The position numbers were made by a program, and so were the translations under genes. From Bacillus sp. FJAT-25509 (GTDB lineage Bacteria; Bacillota; Bacilli; Bacillales; Bacillaceae_G): a stretch of 64,000 nt of DNA. Each line of letters begins with the position of its first letter. Within the stretch, counting starts at the first letter, position 1. Positions 54,747-63,576 of the stretch are shown one piece after another. Location of the stretch: assembly GCF_001420605.1 (NCBI RefSeq), contig NZ_LJIZ01000008.1, forward strand, positions 62,001 to 126,000, in the 5' to 3' direction. The notes beneath the pieces were generated by a model that was given only the letters and a program-made list of their open reading frames with translations, had not been told where the DNA came from and ran no database searches.

Positions 54747-54771
54747 GGTCAGGAGGATCTCTCTCCTGACC
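54747..54771. terminator. Hairpin between convergent genes
   Basis: GGTCAGGAG and CTCCTGACC around GATCTCT form a 9-bp stem between the TapA-like gene (+) and the HTH/TPR gene (-). Flanking T-runs are weak. Confidence 0.6.
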
Positions 54772-54781
54772 ATATTATTAA

Positions 54782-56026
54782 TTAAACGAACATATTCACT
54801 CTCCTATGCTTGTCAACTAGTGGAGTAGCAAATTTATTTGCCTTTTCAATATCTCCTTTTTCCATGTAATGATCAAAAAGTTGTACTTGATAATGCTCTG
54901 TCAATAAAGACAATCCAGTTTCGGTTAAATAAGGATATACTTTTGCCTCTAAGTAGTGGAAATATTTTTCTTTCCTATGTTGAAGTTTATACAAATGCAT
55001 GCGGAAGAAGTGAATGAAAATTATGTCTTTCCTCTTTTTTGCAAGTTTCAGCCCTTTTTTAGCAAGCTCAAAGAGTGTTTCTTGAGGTGTTTCTACTTGG
55101 TGACTTAATGCATTTAAATAACCTTCCAATGACCCGATATAGTTTTCCGAGAGAGGATTTCGACCCTCTAATGCCTTCTTAAATAATTCACTAGCATCGA
55201 TAAAATATCCATGTCTAAGTAGATAGTATGCATAATTATGAATGATCATCGACCTTTGTCGCTCTAAACCGTAATTTTCAGCCATTTCGATTAATCTTTT
55301 ATAGCTTAAGATACTTTCAGGATTATAAAAGTCATCTTGTTCAACTTGAATAAGCATTAGCATCTCTGAATCAATTATTCTAGAAAAACTGCGAGCCTCA
55401 GTAAAATATTGTAGTGCCTTATTCGCGTAATAATAAGCCAGTGTTTTAGAATTGATGGAATGATATGCAATAGCCAAATGATAATAAAATTCTGGATTAT
55501 AATAGTGGGATAAGTCAAACCTTTTTAAAATAGCAATGGCATTATTGTAGTTCCCTTTATGTAATTCTAAGATTCCTTTAATATGAAGTAACATATTTGT
55601 ATTATATGGGGAATCATCAAGTTGATTTTCTATTTCTGCAATAATAGGAATGGCCTTATCTGCTTCACCAAAAGATAAATAGTATCTAGTAAGAATAAGT
55701 AAGTATTGATGATAAAGTTTTGGAATATGTAAAAGAGGAATCTCCTCCAATTGTTCTTTTAGAAGCTTTGCTTTTGAATCAAATCGTAAAATAATTGCTT
55801 CATGCCATGATTTTAATAGTAGCTCCGATTGAGCATATGATTCTATTTCTGCTTTTAAATCAATCCCTAAGCGATTAGACAATAATTCTATTAAATCTTT
55901 CGAAACTTCTGTTAAACCTCGTTCAATTTTGCTTAAATGAGTGTTGGAACAGATGCCATTTCCTAATTCACTTTGAGTCATCCCTTTACTTTCTCTGTAA
56001 TATTTTATAATTTTTCCTTCAAGCAC
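54782..56026 (-). CDS. HTH/TPR regulator, RNPP-like (minus strand)
   Basis: 414 residues. An Xre-type HTH (residues 1-65: M-T-Q-S-E-L ... N-T-H-L-S-K-I-E-R) leads into TPR-like helical repeats, the RNPP build. It is a more distant paralogue of the regulators at 42990 and 56642. No small secreted peptide gene overlaps its stop: the following bases form a terminator-like hairpin. It may respond to a peptide made elsewhere, or act constitutively. GTG start at 56026 behind GGGGGAC. It faces the matrix gene pair and is divergent from the next regulator. Confidence 0.8.
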   Translation of the reverse strand: MLEGKIIKYYRESKGMTQSELGNGICSNTHLSKIERGLTEVSKDLIELLSNRLGIDLKAEIESYAQSELLLKSWHEAIILRFDSKAKLLKEQLEEIPLLHIPKLYHQYLLILTRYYLSFGEADKAIPIIAEIENQLDDSPYNTNMLLHIKGILELHKGNYNNAIAILKRFDLSHYYNPEFYYHLAIAYHSINSKTLAYYYANKALQYFTEARSFSRIIDSEMLMLIQVEQDDFYNPESILSYKRLIEMAENYGLERQRSMIIHNYAYYLLRHGYFIDASELFKKALEGRNPLSENYIGSLEGYLNALSHQVETPQETLFELAKKGLKLAKKRKDIIFIHFFRMHLYKLQHRKEKYFHYLEAKVYPYLTETGLSLLTEHYQVQLFDHYMEKGDIEKANKFATPLVDKHRRVNMFV

Positions 56027-56436
56027 TTTTTTTGTCCCCCCTATCTAAATACTAGGTAATTTACCAAATTTTCCTTTTAATTTAATCAGGTTCAACTATT
56101 GGAAGACTGGAATTTTATTTCTTTGTGCAGTATGCCCAAATGAAATTATTGCTTTTTGGATTATCTAAACGAAGACGGTAGTAGGTAATCATTCTAAAAT
56201 TATTATGTTCCACTAGCTAATCGATGTTCTCCGGAGTTATTTCATTATATACAAGTGGGAAAATTCTGTTAATTGGGAAAAATATTGTAAATTACAGTAG
56301 AATTTTCGTACTTTATACTTTTTTATCTCAAAATAAACTAGCATTAATAATTAAAAATTGTATGTTTTCTAACTTGGGAAATTTTTTGAAAAAAGGAAGA
56401 TTATCATACTTTTTTTATTAAAAAAAAATTAAAAAT
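56027..56436. other. AT-rich divergent gap between two HTH/TPR genes
   Basis: No convincing gene. A 65-codon open frame (56224-56421) has no Shine-Dalgarno site and atypical, low-complexity composition. It is followed by the strong terminator at 56437, so a short RNA cannot be excluded. Confidence 0.45.
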
Positions 56437-56490
56437 AAAACTCTAACCACTAAAAAATGGTTAGAGTTTGGTTAGAGTTTTTCTTTTTTT
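56437..56490 (+). terminator. Terminator with a duplicated 3' arm
   Basis: AAAACTCTAACCA (56437-56449) pairs with TGGTTAGAGTTT (56458-56469). The 3' arm is then repeated as GGTTAGAGTTTTT (56470-56482), followed by a T-rich tail. Two alternative hairpins are possible. It shields the + strand regulator at 56642 from upstream transcription. Confidence 0.65.
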
Positions 56491-56561
56491 CTTTAATCGT
56501 TCTATAAGCATTAAACAAATAGCATATTGAATTCAAATAAAATGCCTTGGTTGAAAAATAA

Positions 56562-56603
56562 AACATCATATATGTTTATATAGATTATGACATATATAAT
56601 GTT
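56562..56603. promoter_or_regulatory. Inverted repeat, candidate operator of the HTH/TPR gene
   Basis: AACATCATATATGT (56562-56575) and ACATATATAATGTT (56590-56603) are inverted with one mismatch and a 14-base spacer. It lies 38 bases before ATG 56642, overlapping the expected promoter region. Arm length and spacing suit a dimeric or tetrameric regulator such as the encoded protein itself. Confidence 0.5.
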
Positions 56604-56641
56604 ATTAGATTGTATTTGGATTAAAAAGGGGGAGTTGCTTT

Positions 56642-57952
56642 ATGTCTATCGGGAAAATCATTTATTATCATCGCAAGAAGCAACATATGACTCAGGAACA
56701 ACTCTGCCATGGAATTTGTTCTGCTACTCACTTGAGTAAAATCGAAAACAATTCCAAAGAAGCGAATATAAAAACGTTGCAAAAGCTATGCGAGAGATTG
56801 GAAATCTCAATGGAGGAAGAAACTAAAAAAACGCAACTTTTAAAGCAGAAACTTGATTTGTTTTATGATGCAATGGAACGTCTTCATAAAGAAAAAGCAG
56901 CAACATTATATGACGAGCTAATGGAGCATAAAGAATTTGTCCAATGTATAGAGATCATCTATTTGTATGAATTATACATGCTTCGTTATTTATTATACTT
57001 GGATCGATATTCGGAATTTGAAGAAGAGTCGTTGAAAATGAAAAAGGATGTACCAAAGTATTCTTCATATGAGCTATTTGTATGGAGGTTTCTCAAAGCC
57101 ATTTATTACGGCCGAACACAAAAATACGCACAAGCGCTCAATATTCTAAACAAGTTGGAAGAACAAGCAGAACAATATAGTGAAAGAATTACTGATTATT
57201 ATTACTATAGATCGACAACACATGGTCATATGTTTCAGTATTCTTTATCCATTGATTATGCAAATAAAGCATTAGCAGTTTTTCAAGATAAGAACAACAT
57301 CTTACGGATTATGCATATCAAAATCATAATGGCTGTTAATTTAATTTACATTGGTGAATTTAATAGAGCGGAACAAATGCTTGATTTAATCTTAAGCGAT
57401 GCTGATTTACTACAGGATATAACCATGAAAGCAATGGCTCTGCATAATTTAGGCTATTTGCATCAAAGACAGGGGAATGTTGAAACAGCACTTGATTTTT
57501 TCTCTCAATCTCTTAAATTTAAGCAGAAATATACACATTCCTATTATTTGACTATCTCAACGATTGCAGACATGCTTATCCAATATAACCAACATGAAAA
57601 GGCGTTAGAACTATTAAAACCAGAATTGGATTACTTTCAAGACGATAAATCTTCAAATTATATTAAGCTTAAAATATTGTATCTAGAAGCCACTAGGAAT
57701 AAAAAGAAGCTTGTTAAATATTTAATAAAGCATGTGCCTCCAAGGGGAGAACAGAATGTAGTGTTAAATAATGGGATAAAATATTTCGATATGATAATAG
57801 CATATTATGAAGAGAAAAATGAGATCACTACTGCTTATCACTATCTAAAAATATCCAATCAATTTCTTAAGAAGTTACTTCATAATCTAGAAAGTCCTTT
57901 GGAACTTGAAAATTTGAAATTAATATCAACGGAGAATAAATTAAATTTTTAA
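56642..57952 (+). CDS. RNPP-type HTH/TPR regulator, paralogue of 42990
   Basis: 436 residues. The first 65 residues match the 42990 regulator closely (M-T-Q-E-Q-L-C-H-G-I-C-S-A-T-H-L-S-K-I-E-N), followed by TPR repeats, including the A-L-H-N-L-G-Y-L hairpin. A C-terminal extension of about 20 residues is extra. No peptide gene is found directly after its stop, so it is an orphan receptor here. ATG 56642 follows AAAAAGGGGGAG. A palindromic candidate operator lies upstream. Confidence 0.85.
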   Translation: MSIGKIIYYHRKKQHMTQEQLCHGICSATHLSKIENNSKEANIKTLQKLCERLEISMEEETKKTQLLKQKLDLFYDAMERLHKEKAATLYDELMEHKEFVQCIEIIYLYELYMLRYLLYLDRYSEFEEESLKMKKDVPKYSSYELFVWRFLKAIYYGRTQKYAQALNILNKLEEQAEQYSERITDYYYYRSTTHGHMFQYSLSIDYANKALAVFQDKNNILRIMHIKIIMAVNLIYIGEFNRAEQMLDLILSDADLLQDITMKAMALHNLGYLHQRQGNVETALDFFSQSLKFKQKYTHSYYLTISTIADMLIQYNQHEKALELLKPELDYFQDDKSSNYIKLKILYLEATRNKKKLVKYLIKHVPPRGEQNVVLNNGIKYFDMIIAYYEEKNEITTAYHYLKISNQFLKKLLHNLESPLELENLKLISTENKLNF

Positions 57953-58273
57953 TTAAATAGACAAGTTGAACTGAACAAGTTTAGCCTTAATTGAACGAAA
58001 TATTTTATTTAGCTTTTTTCAGTTCTTAAATAGTGCTGATCATTGTTTTCTCTTCTTCTGTTATTTCTTCTTTTTTAGAATATCCAATCATTAACTCGAT
58101 AAGGATTTCTCAATTTCTACGAAACCTCTATATTGTAGAATAGCCTCTTATAGTAAAATCACAATTTTAACTGATATGATTTATTCATCATAAAAGTTGG
58201 TACTAATTAATGAATTATGATTACTAGTTCAAAGTGATATACATTAAGTAAATCTTGAATGTAGACAAGTAAT
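57953..58273. other. Intergenic stretch with possible gene remnant
   Basis: AT-rich. On the minus strand a short coding-like stretch (about 58032-58110; E-I-L-I-E-L-M-I-G-Y-S-K-K-E-E) ends in a stop and has no start, perhaps a gene relic. No pheromone-type small frame with a signal peptide was found. Confidence 0.35.
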
Positions 58274-58301
58274 GACTACTCTTAAACGAGTAGTTTTTTT
58301 A
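58274..58301 (+). terminator. Terminator before the ABC exporter
   Basis: ACTACTC and GAGTAGT around TTAAAC, then seven T residues. GTAGACA/TGTCTAC pairs outside it. Nothing else is clear up to 58550. Confidence 0.8.
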
Positions 58302-58550
58302 TGTCTACTTTTTCTTATAAATAAAAATAGAATTCCATTTATGCGAATGAATAAAATTATCTATATTAATAGCAGTCTCTAAAACATAATTAAGTTCACA
58401 AAAAAGTATTTCTTCCTCGTAAATCTTGTTTTGGATCTCCTACTAAACTTATATTGGAAAATTCTGAAATGATAGCACACTTAAAACACATATGGTAAGG
58501 TATTAACATCTAACGAACTAGATTAATCAATAGAATAGAGGTGCCGAATT

Positions 58551-60263
58551 TTGATTAAACGCTTTTTTAGTTATTATCGCCCGCACAAAAAGTTATTTTA
58601 TATAGACTTTTTCTGTGCAATATTAGTAGGGTTAATGGAGCTTGGATTTCCTTTAGCAGTGTCTTGGTTTATTGATAAACTGCTGCCGGAAGGGAACTGG
58701 AGTAAAATTATCTCGATCAGTATCGGACTTTTAGTACTTTATTTAGTAAGTTCTGGTATGCAATTTGTTGTGAATTATTGGGGCCATAAACTTGGTATTA
58801 ATATTGAGACTGATATGCGTCGTGAGTTATTTAATCATGTTCAACGTCAATCTTTTCGTTTCTTTGATAATACGAAGACTGGTCATATAATGAGCCGGAT
58901 TACAAATGATTTAATGGATATTGGTGAATTAGCACACCATGGTCCAGAGGATTTATTTATTGCAATTATGACCTTCATCGGTGCATTTTGGATTATGCTA
59001 GCAATTAATGTGAAGCTTGCATTAGTAGCAATCATAATCGTTCCATTTTTAGTTTGGTTAATTTCATATTCAAACATGAAAATGAATAAATCATGGAGTA
59101 AAATGTATGGAAATATTGCAAATGTTAATGCGCAAGTTGAAGATAGTGTTTCAGGCGTAAGGGTAGTTCAATCGTTTACAAATGAACAATATGAAATGAA
59201 ACGATTTAATAAAAATAACCAATACTTCCGTAAAACGAAACTAAAAGCTTATAAAGTAATGAGCATGAATTTATTAGGAATCTATGTATCTACTCGATTA
59301 ATGACACTTGTTATTCTAGTTTTTGGAGCTTGGTTAAGTTTTACGAAAATTTTAACGTATGGAGAATTAGTAGCGTTTATTTTATATTTAAACATTTTAT
59401 TTAAACCAATTGATAAGATTAGTGCTTTATTAGAACTATATCCTAAGGGTATGGCGGGCTTTAAACGTTTTACTGAATTAATTGATAATGAGCCAGACAT
59501 TGTAGATACTCCTGATGCAATTGAAGTAGTTAATTTAATAGGGGATATTAAGTTCAAAAATGTTTCATTTGGTTATGAAAACAAACGTAGAATCTTAAAT
59601 GATCTTTCCTTCTCTATTGAGGCTGGTAAAACAATTGCCTTTGTAGGTCCTTCAGGAGCTGGGAAAACTACAATTTGTTCATTAATTCCAAGGTTTTATG
59701 ATGTTTTAAACGGTGCGATTACAATTGATGGAATTGATATTCGAAACATGACGAAAGAATCATTGCGATCAAATATCGGAATCGTACAACAGGATGTCTT
59801 TTTATTTACAGGTACATTAAAAGAAAATATAGCTTACGGTAAGTTAAATGCAACAGATGAAGAAATAGAAGAAGCAGCTAGAAAAGCCCACTTAACTGAC
59901 TTAATTGCTTCATTACCTGATGGTTATGAAACTCAAATTGGAGAAAGAGGATTAAAGCTTTCTGGGGGACAAAAACAACGATTAGCAATTGCTAGAATGT
60001 TTTTGAAAAATCCACCAATCCTAATATTAGATGAAGCTACTTCAGCATTAGATACAGAGACAGAAGCAATTATTCAAGAGGCATTAAATGATTTATCAAA
60101 AGATCGAACAACATTAGTTATTGCCCATCGATTAGGCACAATTAAAAAAGCAGATCGAATTTTAGTAATCACTGAAGAAGGAATTGCTGAAGATGGTACT
60201 CATACAGAATTGCTATCACAGGAAGATGGGATTTTTGCTAGACTTCATGCTCATCAAATTTAA
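58551..60263 (+). CDS. ABC exporter, fused permease and ATPase
   Basis: 570 residues. Six membrane helices (about 15-300) are followed by an ATPase domain with Walker A G-P-S-G-A-G-K-T (366-373), signature L-S-G-G-Q (from Leu470), Walker B I-L-I-L-D-E-A-T and H-loop I-A-H-R. It is a half-transporter of the multidrug/lipid type (YheI/YknU-like) and would work as a dimer. The substrate is unknown. The start is TTG 58551 behind AGAGGTG. A methyltransferase gene follows after 35 bases. Confidence 0.92.
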   Translation: MIKRFFSYYRPHKKLFYIDFFCAILVGLMELGFPLAVSWFIDKLLPEGNWSKIISISIGLLVLYLVSSGMQFVVNYWGHKLGINIETDMRRELFNHVQRQSFRFFDNTKTGHIMSRITNDLMDIGELAHHGPEDLFIAIMTFIGAFWIMLAINVKLALVAIIIVPFLVWLISYSNMKMNKSWSKMYGNIANVNAQVEDSVSGVRVVQSFTNEQYEMKRFNKNNQYFRKTKLKAYKVMSMNLLGIYVSTRLMTLVILVFGAWLSFTKILTYGELVAFILYLNILFKPIDKISALLELYPKGMAGFKRFTELIDNEPDIVDTPDAIEVVNLIGDIKFKNVSFGYENKRRILNDLSFSIEAGKTIAFVGPSGAGKTTICSLIPRFYDVLNGAITIDGIDIRNMTKESLRSNIGIVQQDVFLFTGTLKENIAYGKLNATDEEIEEAARKAHLTDLIASLPDGYETQIGERGLKLSGGQKQRLAIARMFLKNPPILILDEATSALDTETEAIIQEALNDLSKDRTTLVIAHRLGTIKKADRILVITEEGIAEDGTHTELLSQEDGIFARLHAHQI

Positions 60264-60298
60264 CACAAAAAACATTTTTAATAAGAAGGTGTTTTGTA

Positions 60299-61048
60299 TT
60301 GATTGAAAATTTTACTGGTAAAGCAGATCTATATTCGATGTTTCGCCCCAGTTATCCGAATGAATATATCAATTATTTACTCTCAGAAAATCATTTAAGT
60401 GAGGGGAGTGTTATTGCAGACATTGGCTCGGGTACGGGTATTTTAACGAAACTTTTACTTGAAAAAAAGTTAAATGTTTTAGCAATTGAGCCAAATAATG
60501 ATATGCGAGGGATCGCTGAGAAGACTTTGAAGATATATGATCAATATAAGTCAATTAATGCAACAGCTGAAAATACTTCTCTAAAAATTAATAGTGTTGA
60601 TTTAATAACAGTAGCGCAAGCATTTCATTGGTTTGATAAAGAAAAATTCCGGTTAGAATGCAAACGGATCTTAAAAGAGAAGTCAAAAGTATCTCTAGTT
60701 TGGAATAGTAAAGATTTATTAAGTCCCTTAATGATTGAACTGCAGGAGATTTGCAAAGAAACTTGTCCTAAGTTTAAAGGGTTTAGCGGTGGAATAGAAG
60801 ACACGCCAGATGTTACTAACCAATTTTTTAAAAACGGGATTTATGAAACGATGGTTTATAGAAATGATTTGGAAATGGATTTAGAAGGATTTTTAGGGAG
60901 AAACTTATCTTCTTCTTTTTCTCCGTTACGTGGGGAAAAAGAATTTGAGCCATATAGAACTGCACTTACAAATTTATTTTATAAGTACAATCTAAAAGGG
61001 AAAATCGTTTATACGTATATTACTAAAAGTTATTTAGGTTATGTGTAG
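60299..61048 (+). CDS. Class I SAM-dependent methyltransferase
   Basis: 249 residues. The SAM site is V-I-A-D-I-G-S-G-T-G-I-L-T (about residue 39-51), then the acidic A-I-E-P-N-N of motif II and a later A-Q-A-F-H-W-F segment typical of this subgroup. The acceptor is unknown. TTG 60299 follows AAGAAGGTG. It shares an operon with the ABC exporter, so it could modify what the exporter moves; this is speculation. Ends before a REP-like palindrome. Confidence 0.88.
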   Translation: MIENFTGKADLYSMFRPSYPNEYINYLLSENHLSEGSVIADIGSGTGILTKLLLEKKLNVLAIEPNNDMRGIAEKTLKIYDQYKSINATAENTSLKINSVDLITVAQAFHWFDKEKFRLECKRILKEKSKVSLVWNSKDLLSPLMIELQEICKETCPKFKGFSGGIEDTPDVTNQFFKNGIYETMVYRNDLEMDLEGFLGRNLSSSFSPLRGEKEFEPYRTALTNLFYKYNLKGKIVYTYITKSYLGYV

Positions 61049-61070
61049 ACAAAGTACTAAAAGCTTGATT

Positions 61071-61201
61071 TTCAGACTGATTGCAAGCGCTTGTCTTTCG
61101 AGGCGCGAAGCCTGGTGAGGAGCGGAGTTACCTTTACACGGTAATGAGCACCGCAGACAGGCGAAGTAACGAAGAAAGCGAGCGTTTGTCAACAGTCTGA
61201 A
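61071..61201. repeat. REP-like palindromic element
   Basis: TTCAGACTG (61071-61079) and CAGTCTGAA (61193-61201) bound a 131-bp GC-richer element with further imperfect pairing (GCGCTTGTCTTTCG with CGAAGAAAGCGAGCG). It differs in sequence from the element at 36278 but has the same length and layout. Non-coding. Confidence 0.7.
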
Positions 61202-61230
61202 AGAGCATCAAAACCGATGCTCTTTTTTTT
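61202..61230. terminator. Terminator after the REP-like element
   Basis: AGAGCATC and GATGCTCT form an 8-bp stem followed by eight T residues, ending the exporter-methyltransferase transcript. Confidence 0.85.
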
Positions 61231-61279
61231 TGAAAAACTAGCGTTGTTTATTCTCCTCTATATATAATTTTCATCCCGT

Positions 61280-61588
61280 CTACATGTTGATCCAATTTAT
61301 TAGAAATGTATCGTCTGACACAAATGTATTTCCTGATTTATTCGGTAACTTCCGATCTGAACCAAGTATAGATAAATGATACGAATATCCAGTTGTAGCA
61401 CCGCAATCTCTTTGGAAAATATAAGCCACTTTATCGCCTTTAGGAGATACTTCTTTATGGGTTATTTCATTTCCGCACATATCTCCAAATAAATAATCTA
61501 GTGTAAAATATCCAGCTAGAGATATTACCGTTATGACCGCTGCAATGATTGGAAATATTTTTATAATCTTTATCAATTTGTATTTCAT
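61280..61588 (-). CDS. DUF5412-like membrane protein, possibly 3'-damaged
   Basis: 102 residues: one N-terminal membrane helix (about 10-33), then an outer domain with G-D-M-C-G-N-E-I and F-Q-R-D-C-G-A-T-T-G-Y, which matches the DUF5412 pattern. The frame stops at I-N-W-I-N-M. In the next frame the sequence continues V-D-G-M-K-I-I-Y-R-G-E and stops at 61248, which looks like a normal DUF5412 ending. A one-base deletion near 61285 may have shortened the protein by about ten residues. Function unknown. Confidence 0.6.
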   Translation of the reverse strand: MKYKLIKIIKIFPIIAAVITVISLAGYFTLDYLFGDMCGNEITHKEVSPKGDKVAYIFQRDCGATTGYSYHLSILGSDRKLPNKSGNTFVSDDTFLINWINM

Positions 61589-61648
61589 TATTTTCTCCGT
61601 CTTAAAAATCTATAAGCTATCCTATAAATTAAAAGAGGACTTATTTTT

Positions 61649-62560
61649 TTATGAAAGCACTAAATCCCATCTTTCCTCAATTAACTCAGATCCAGTCCAT
61701 TCGAAGTTAGGTTTCTCTTCAGTTAAAGTAAAGTTATATTTTTTGTAAAGATAACGTGCGGTCTCTAATGTGCTTACAGTCCATAAAAATACATGTTCGA
61801 ATTCATTTTCTTTACAAAAGTTGAGCGCTGTTTCGATTAGCTTTTTACCGATACCTAATCCTTGGTATTTTTCATCTAATACAAACCATCTAAGCTGTGC
61901 TACTGACTCATTTGCCTTCGTTATAGCAATTGATCCGACGATTTCTCCATTTACTTCTGCGACCCAAAGTTCTCCTCCGTTAGAATTCATTAAAAATTCA
62001 CTTAACCCTTTCATTACATAATATTCAAATATATGTCCAAATTGGTAGGTCGTACTATAAATCTTTCCATGAATATAAGCGACATAACCTACATCGCCAG
62101 GTTTAAATGGTCGAATTGAAATTTCAGGAATAGGTGTCTGATTTAATGAGAAAATTGATTCAATTGTTTCCATTGATTTTACTAGCTCTTTTACTTCAGG
62201 GGTAGAAAGGCTTTGAATCATACTTTCTACTCCGATATTCGCATCTTTAACTAATTTATTGTAAATTTCGTTTCCTTTTACCGTTAAATGAAGAGTATAT
62301 TGACGTTTATCTTCAGGAGATTTGATTTTTGTAATGATGTTGTCGTCTTCGAATCGTTGAATAATGCGACTTAAATAACCACGATCAATGCCGAGTTTTT
62401 CAATAATATCTGTGGCAGTACATCTGTGGTTTTCATTGATTTCTGTAATGATTCTGGCTTCGGTTAATGGAAAAGGGTGATTATAGATTTCTTGATCAAT
62501 TTTTCCCAATACATTAGCATAATGTCTGTTAAATTTGCGTATTTTTTCAACATAATTCAT
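61649..62560 (-). CDS. MarR regulator fused to GNAT acetyltransferase
   Basis: 303 residues. Residues 1-140 form a MarR winged helix (T-A-T-D-I-I-E-K-L-G-I-D-R-G-Y-L-S-R and wing D-K-R-Q-Y); 150-303 form a GNAT domain with Y-Q-G-L-G-I-G-K-K-L. Such fusions are known in Bacillus and related bacteria and self-regulate. Start at 62560 follows AAGGGTG; the upstream M lies before that site. A perfect palindrome 54 bases upstream is a probable operator. Confidence 0.9.
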   Translation of the reverse strand: MNYVEKIRKFNRHYANVLGKIDQEIYNHPFPLTEARIITEINENHRCTATDIIEKLGIDRGYLSRIIQRFEDDNIITKIKSPEDKRQYTLHLTVKGNEIYNKLVKDANIGVESMIQSLSTPEVKELVKSMETIESIFSLNQTPIPEISIRPFKPGDVGYVAYIHGKIYSTTYQFGHIFEYYVMKGLSEFLMNSNGGELWVAEVNGEIVGSIAITKANESVAQLRWFVLDEKYQGLGIGKKLIETALNFCKENEFEHVFLWTVSTLETARYLYKKYNFTLTEEKPNFEWTGSELIEERWDLVLS

Positions 62561-62613
62561 ATTTTTATCACCCTTCAATATTCTGAAATTTTAGATTACT
62601 AATAATATAAACT

Positions 62614-62640
62614 AAGATAGTTGACTAAGTCAACTATCTT
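62614..62640. promoter_or_regulatory. Perfect 27-bp palindrome, probable MarR operator
   Basis: AAGATAGTTGACT and AGTCAACTATCTT around a single A. MarR-family sites are typically palindromes of this type. It lies in the divergent gap between the MarR-GNAT gene (-) and the TerC gene (+) and could control either. Confidence 0.75.
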
Positions 62641-62774
62641 GAGTGTGATAAAAGTACAAATGGTGAAAATTGTACTAGAATATTCAAAAATTTGGATAAG
62701 AAATTTATAAAAAACAGAATATAATTAAAAAGTGGTTAAAAAAAGGTTAAAAGTAAATTAAATAGGGGGAAAAC

Positions 62775-63521
62775 ATGGAGCTATCTTTATTACTAGAGTA
62801 CGGGTGGGTACTAATTATTCTAATTTTATTAGAGGGTTTATTATCGGCCGATAATGCACTAGTGCTTGCTGTTATGGCAAAACATTTACCAGAGGAACAA
62901 CAAAAGAAAGCAATAAATATTGGTTTACTTTTAGCTTTTATTTTTCGAATCGGTGCCATTTTTATTATTTCATTTCTTTTTAATGTATGGCAGGTTCAAG
63001 CAATTGGAGCGGCGTATTTAATCTTCATAGCATTAAAGCATTTATTTAAAAAGCATGATGGTGATAAAGGAAAAAAGGGAAAAAGCTTTGGTATGACAGT
63101 TGCTCAAATATCATTAGCAGATATAGCATTTGCGATTGATTCTATTTTAGCAGCAGTAGCGCTAGTAATCGATCTGCCTAATTCAAAAATGGGTAATATA
63201 GGTGGCATGGATGGAGCTAAATTTATAATCATTGTAATTGGAGCAATTGCAGGTTTAATCGTCATTCGTTTTGCGGCAGGTATTTTTGTTAAATTGCTGA
63301 CAACACGTCCAAGTCTAGAAACAGCAGCAATGCTTTTAGTAGGTTGGGTAGGGGTTAAACTATTAATGCATACTTTGGCACATCCTTCTCTACACATTAT
63401 TTCACATTATTTCGTTGAAGGACCAATCTGGAATACGATTTTCTGGTCAGTCATGCTTTTAATCGCTTTAGGTGGCTGGTTTCTCTCTAAAAAGAAATCA
63501 ACAGATACAAACGTAGAATAA
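62775..63521 (+). CDS. TerC-family integral membrane protein
   Basis: 248 residues, about seven membrane helices. TerC signatures are E-G-L-L-S-A-D-N-A-L-V-L-A and L-A-D-I-A-F-A-I-D-S-I-L-A-A with conserved membrane Asp/Glu residues. Family members in Bacillus (YceF, YkoY) export manganese, often to metallate secreted proteins; tellurite resistance gave the name. No Mn riboswitch is visible in the 130-base leader. ATG 62775 follows AGGGGGAA. Confidence 0.9.
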   Translation: MELSLLLEYGWVLIILILLEGLLSADNALVLAVMAKHLPEEQQKKAINIGLLLAFIFRIGAIFIISFLFNVWQVQAIGAAYLIFIALKHLFKKHDGDKGKKGKSFGMTVAQISLADIAFAIDSILAAVALVIDLPNSKMGNIGGMDGAKFIIIVIGAIAGLIVIRFAAGIFVKLLTTRPSLETAAMLLVGWVGVKLLMHTLAHPSLHIISHYFVEGPIWNTIFWSVMLLIALGGWFLSKKKSTDTNVE

Positions 63522-63534
63522 ATGAAAAATAATA

Positions 63535-63572
63535 GAAAAATCGCTTAGGTTTATGGATCTAAGCGATTTTTA
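63535..63572. terminator. Bidirectional terminator between TerC and FusB-like genes
   Basis: AAAAATCGCTTAG and CTAAGCGATTTTT form a 13-bp stem around a 10-base loop. Confidence 0.9.
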
Positions 63573-63576
63573 GTGT

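Noticed and set aside
56224..56421. 65-codon plus-strand frame between the divergent regulators
   Set aside because: No ribosome-binding site; AT-rich with Phe/Ile/Leu bias expected by chance. Kept only as a possible RNA ending at 56437.
57953..58300. Search for a pheromone gene after the 56642 regulator
   Set aside because: No small frame with signal-type N-terminus and ribosome-binding site on the + strand; a minus-strand fragment looks like an old gene relic.
62641..62774. Manganese (yybP-ykoY) riboswitch before the TerC gene
   Set aside because: The leader lacks the conserved paired loops and is too short and AT-rich.
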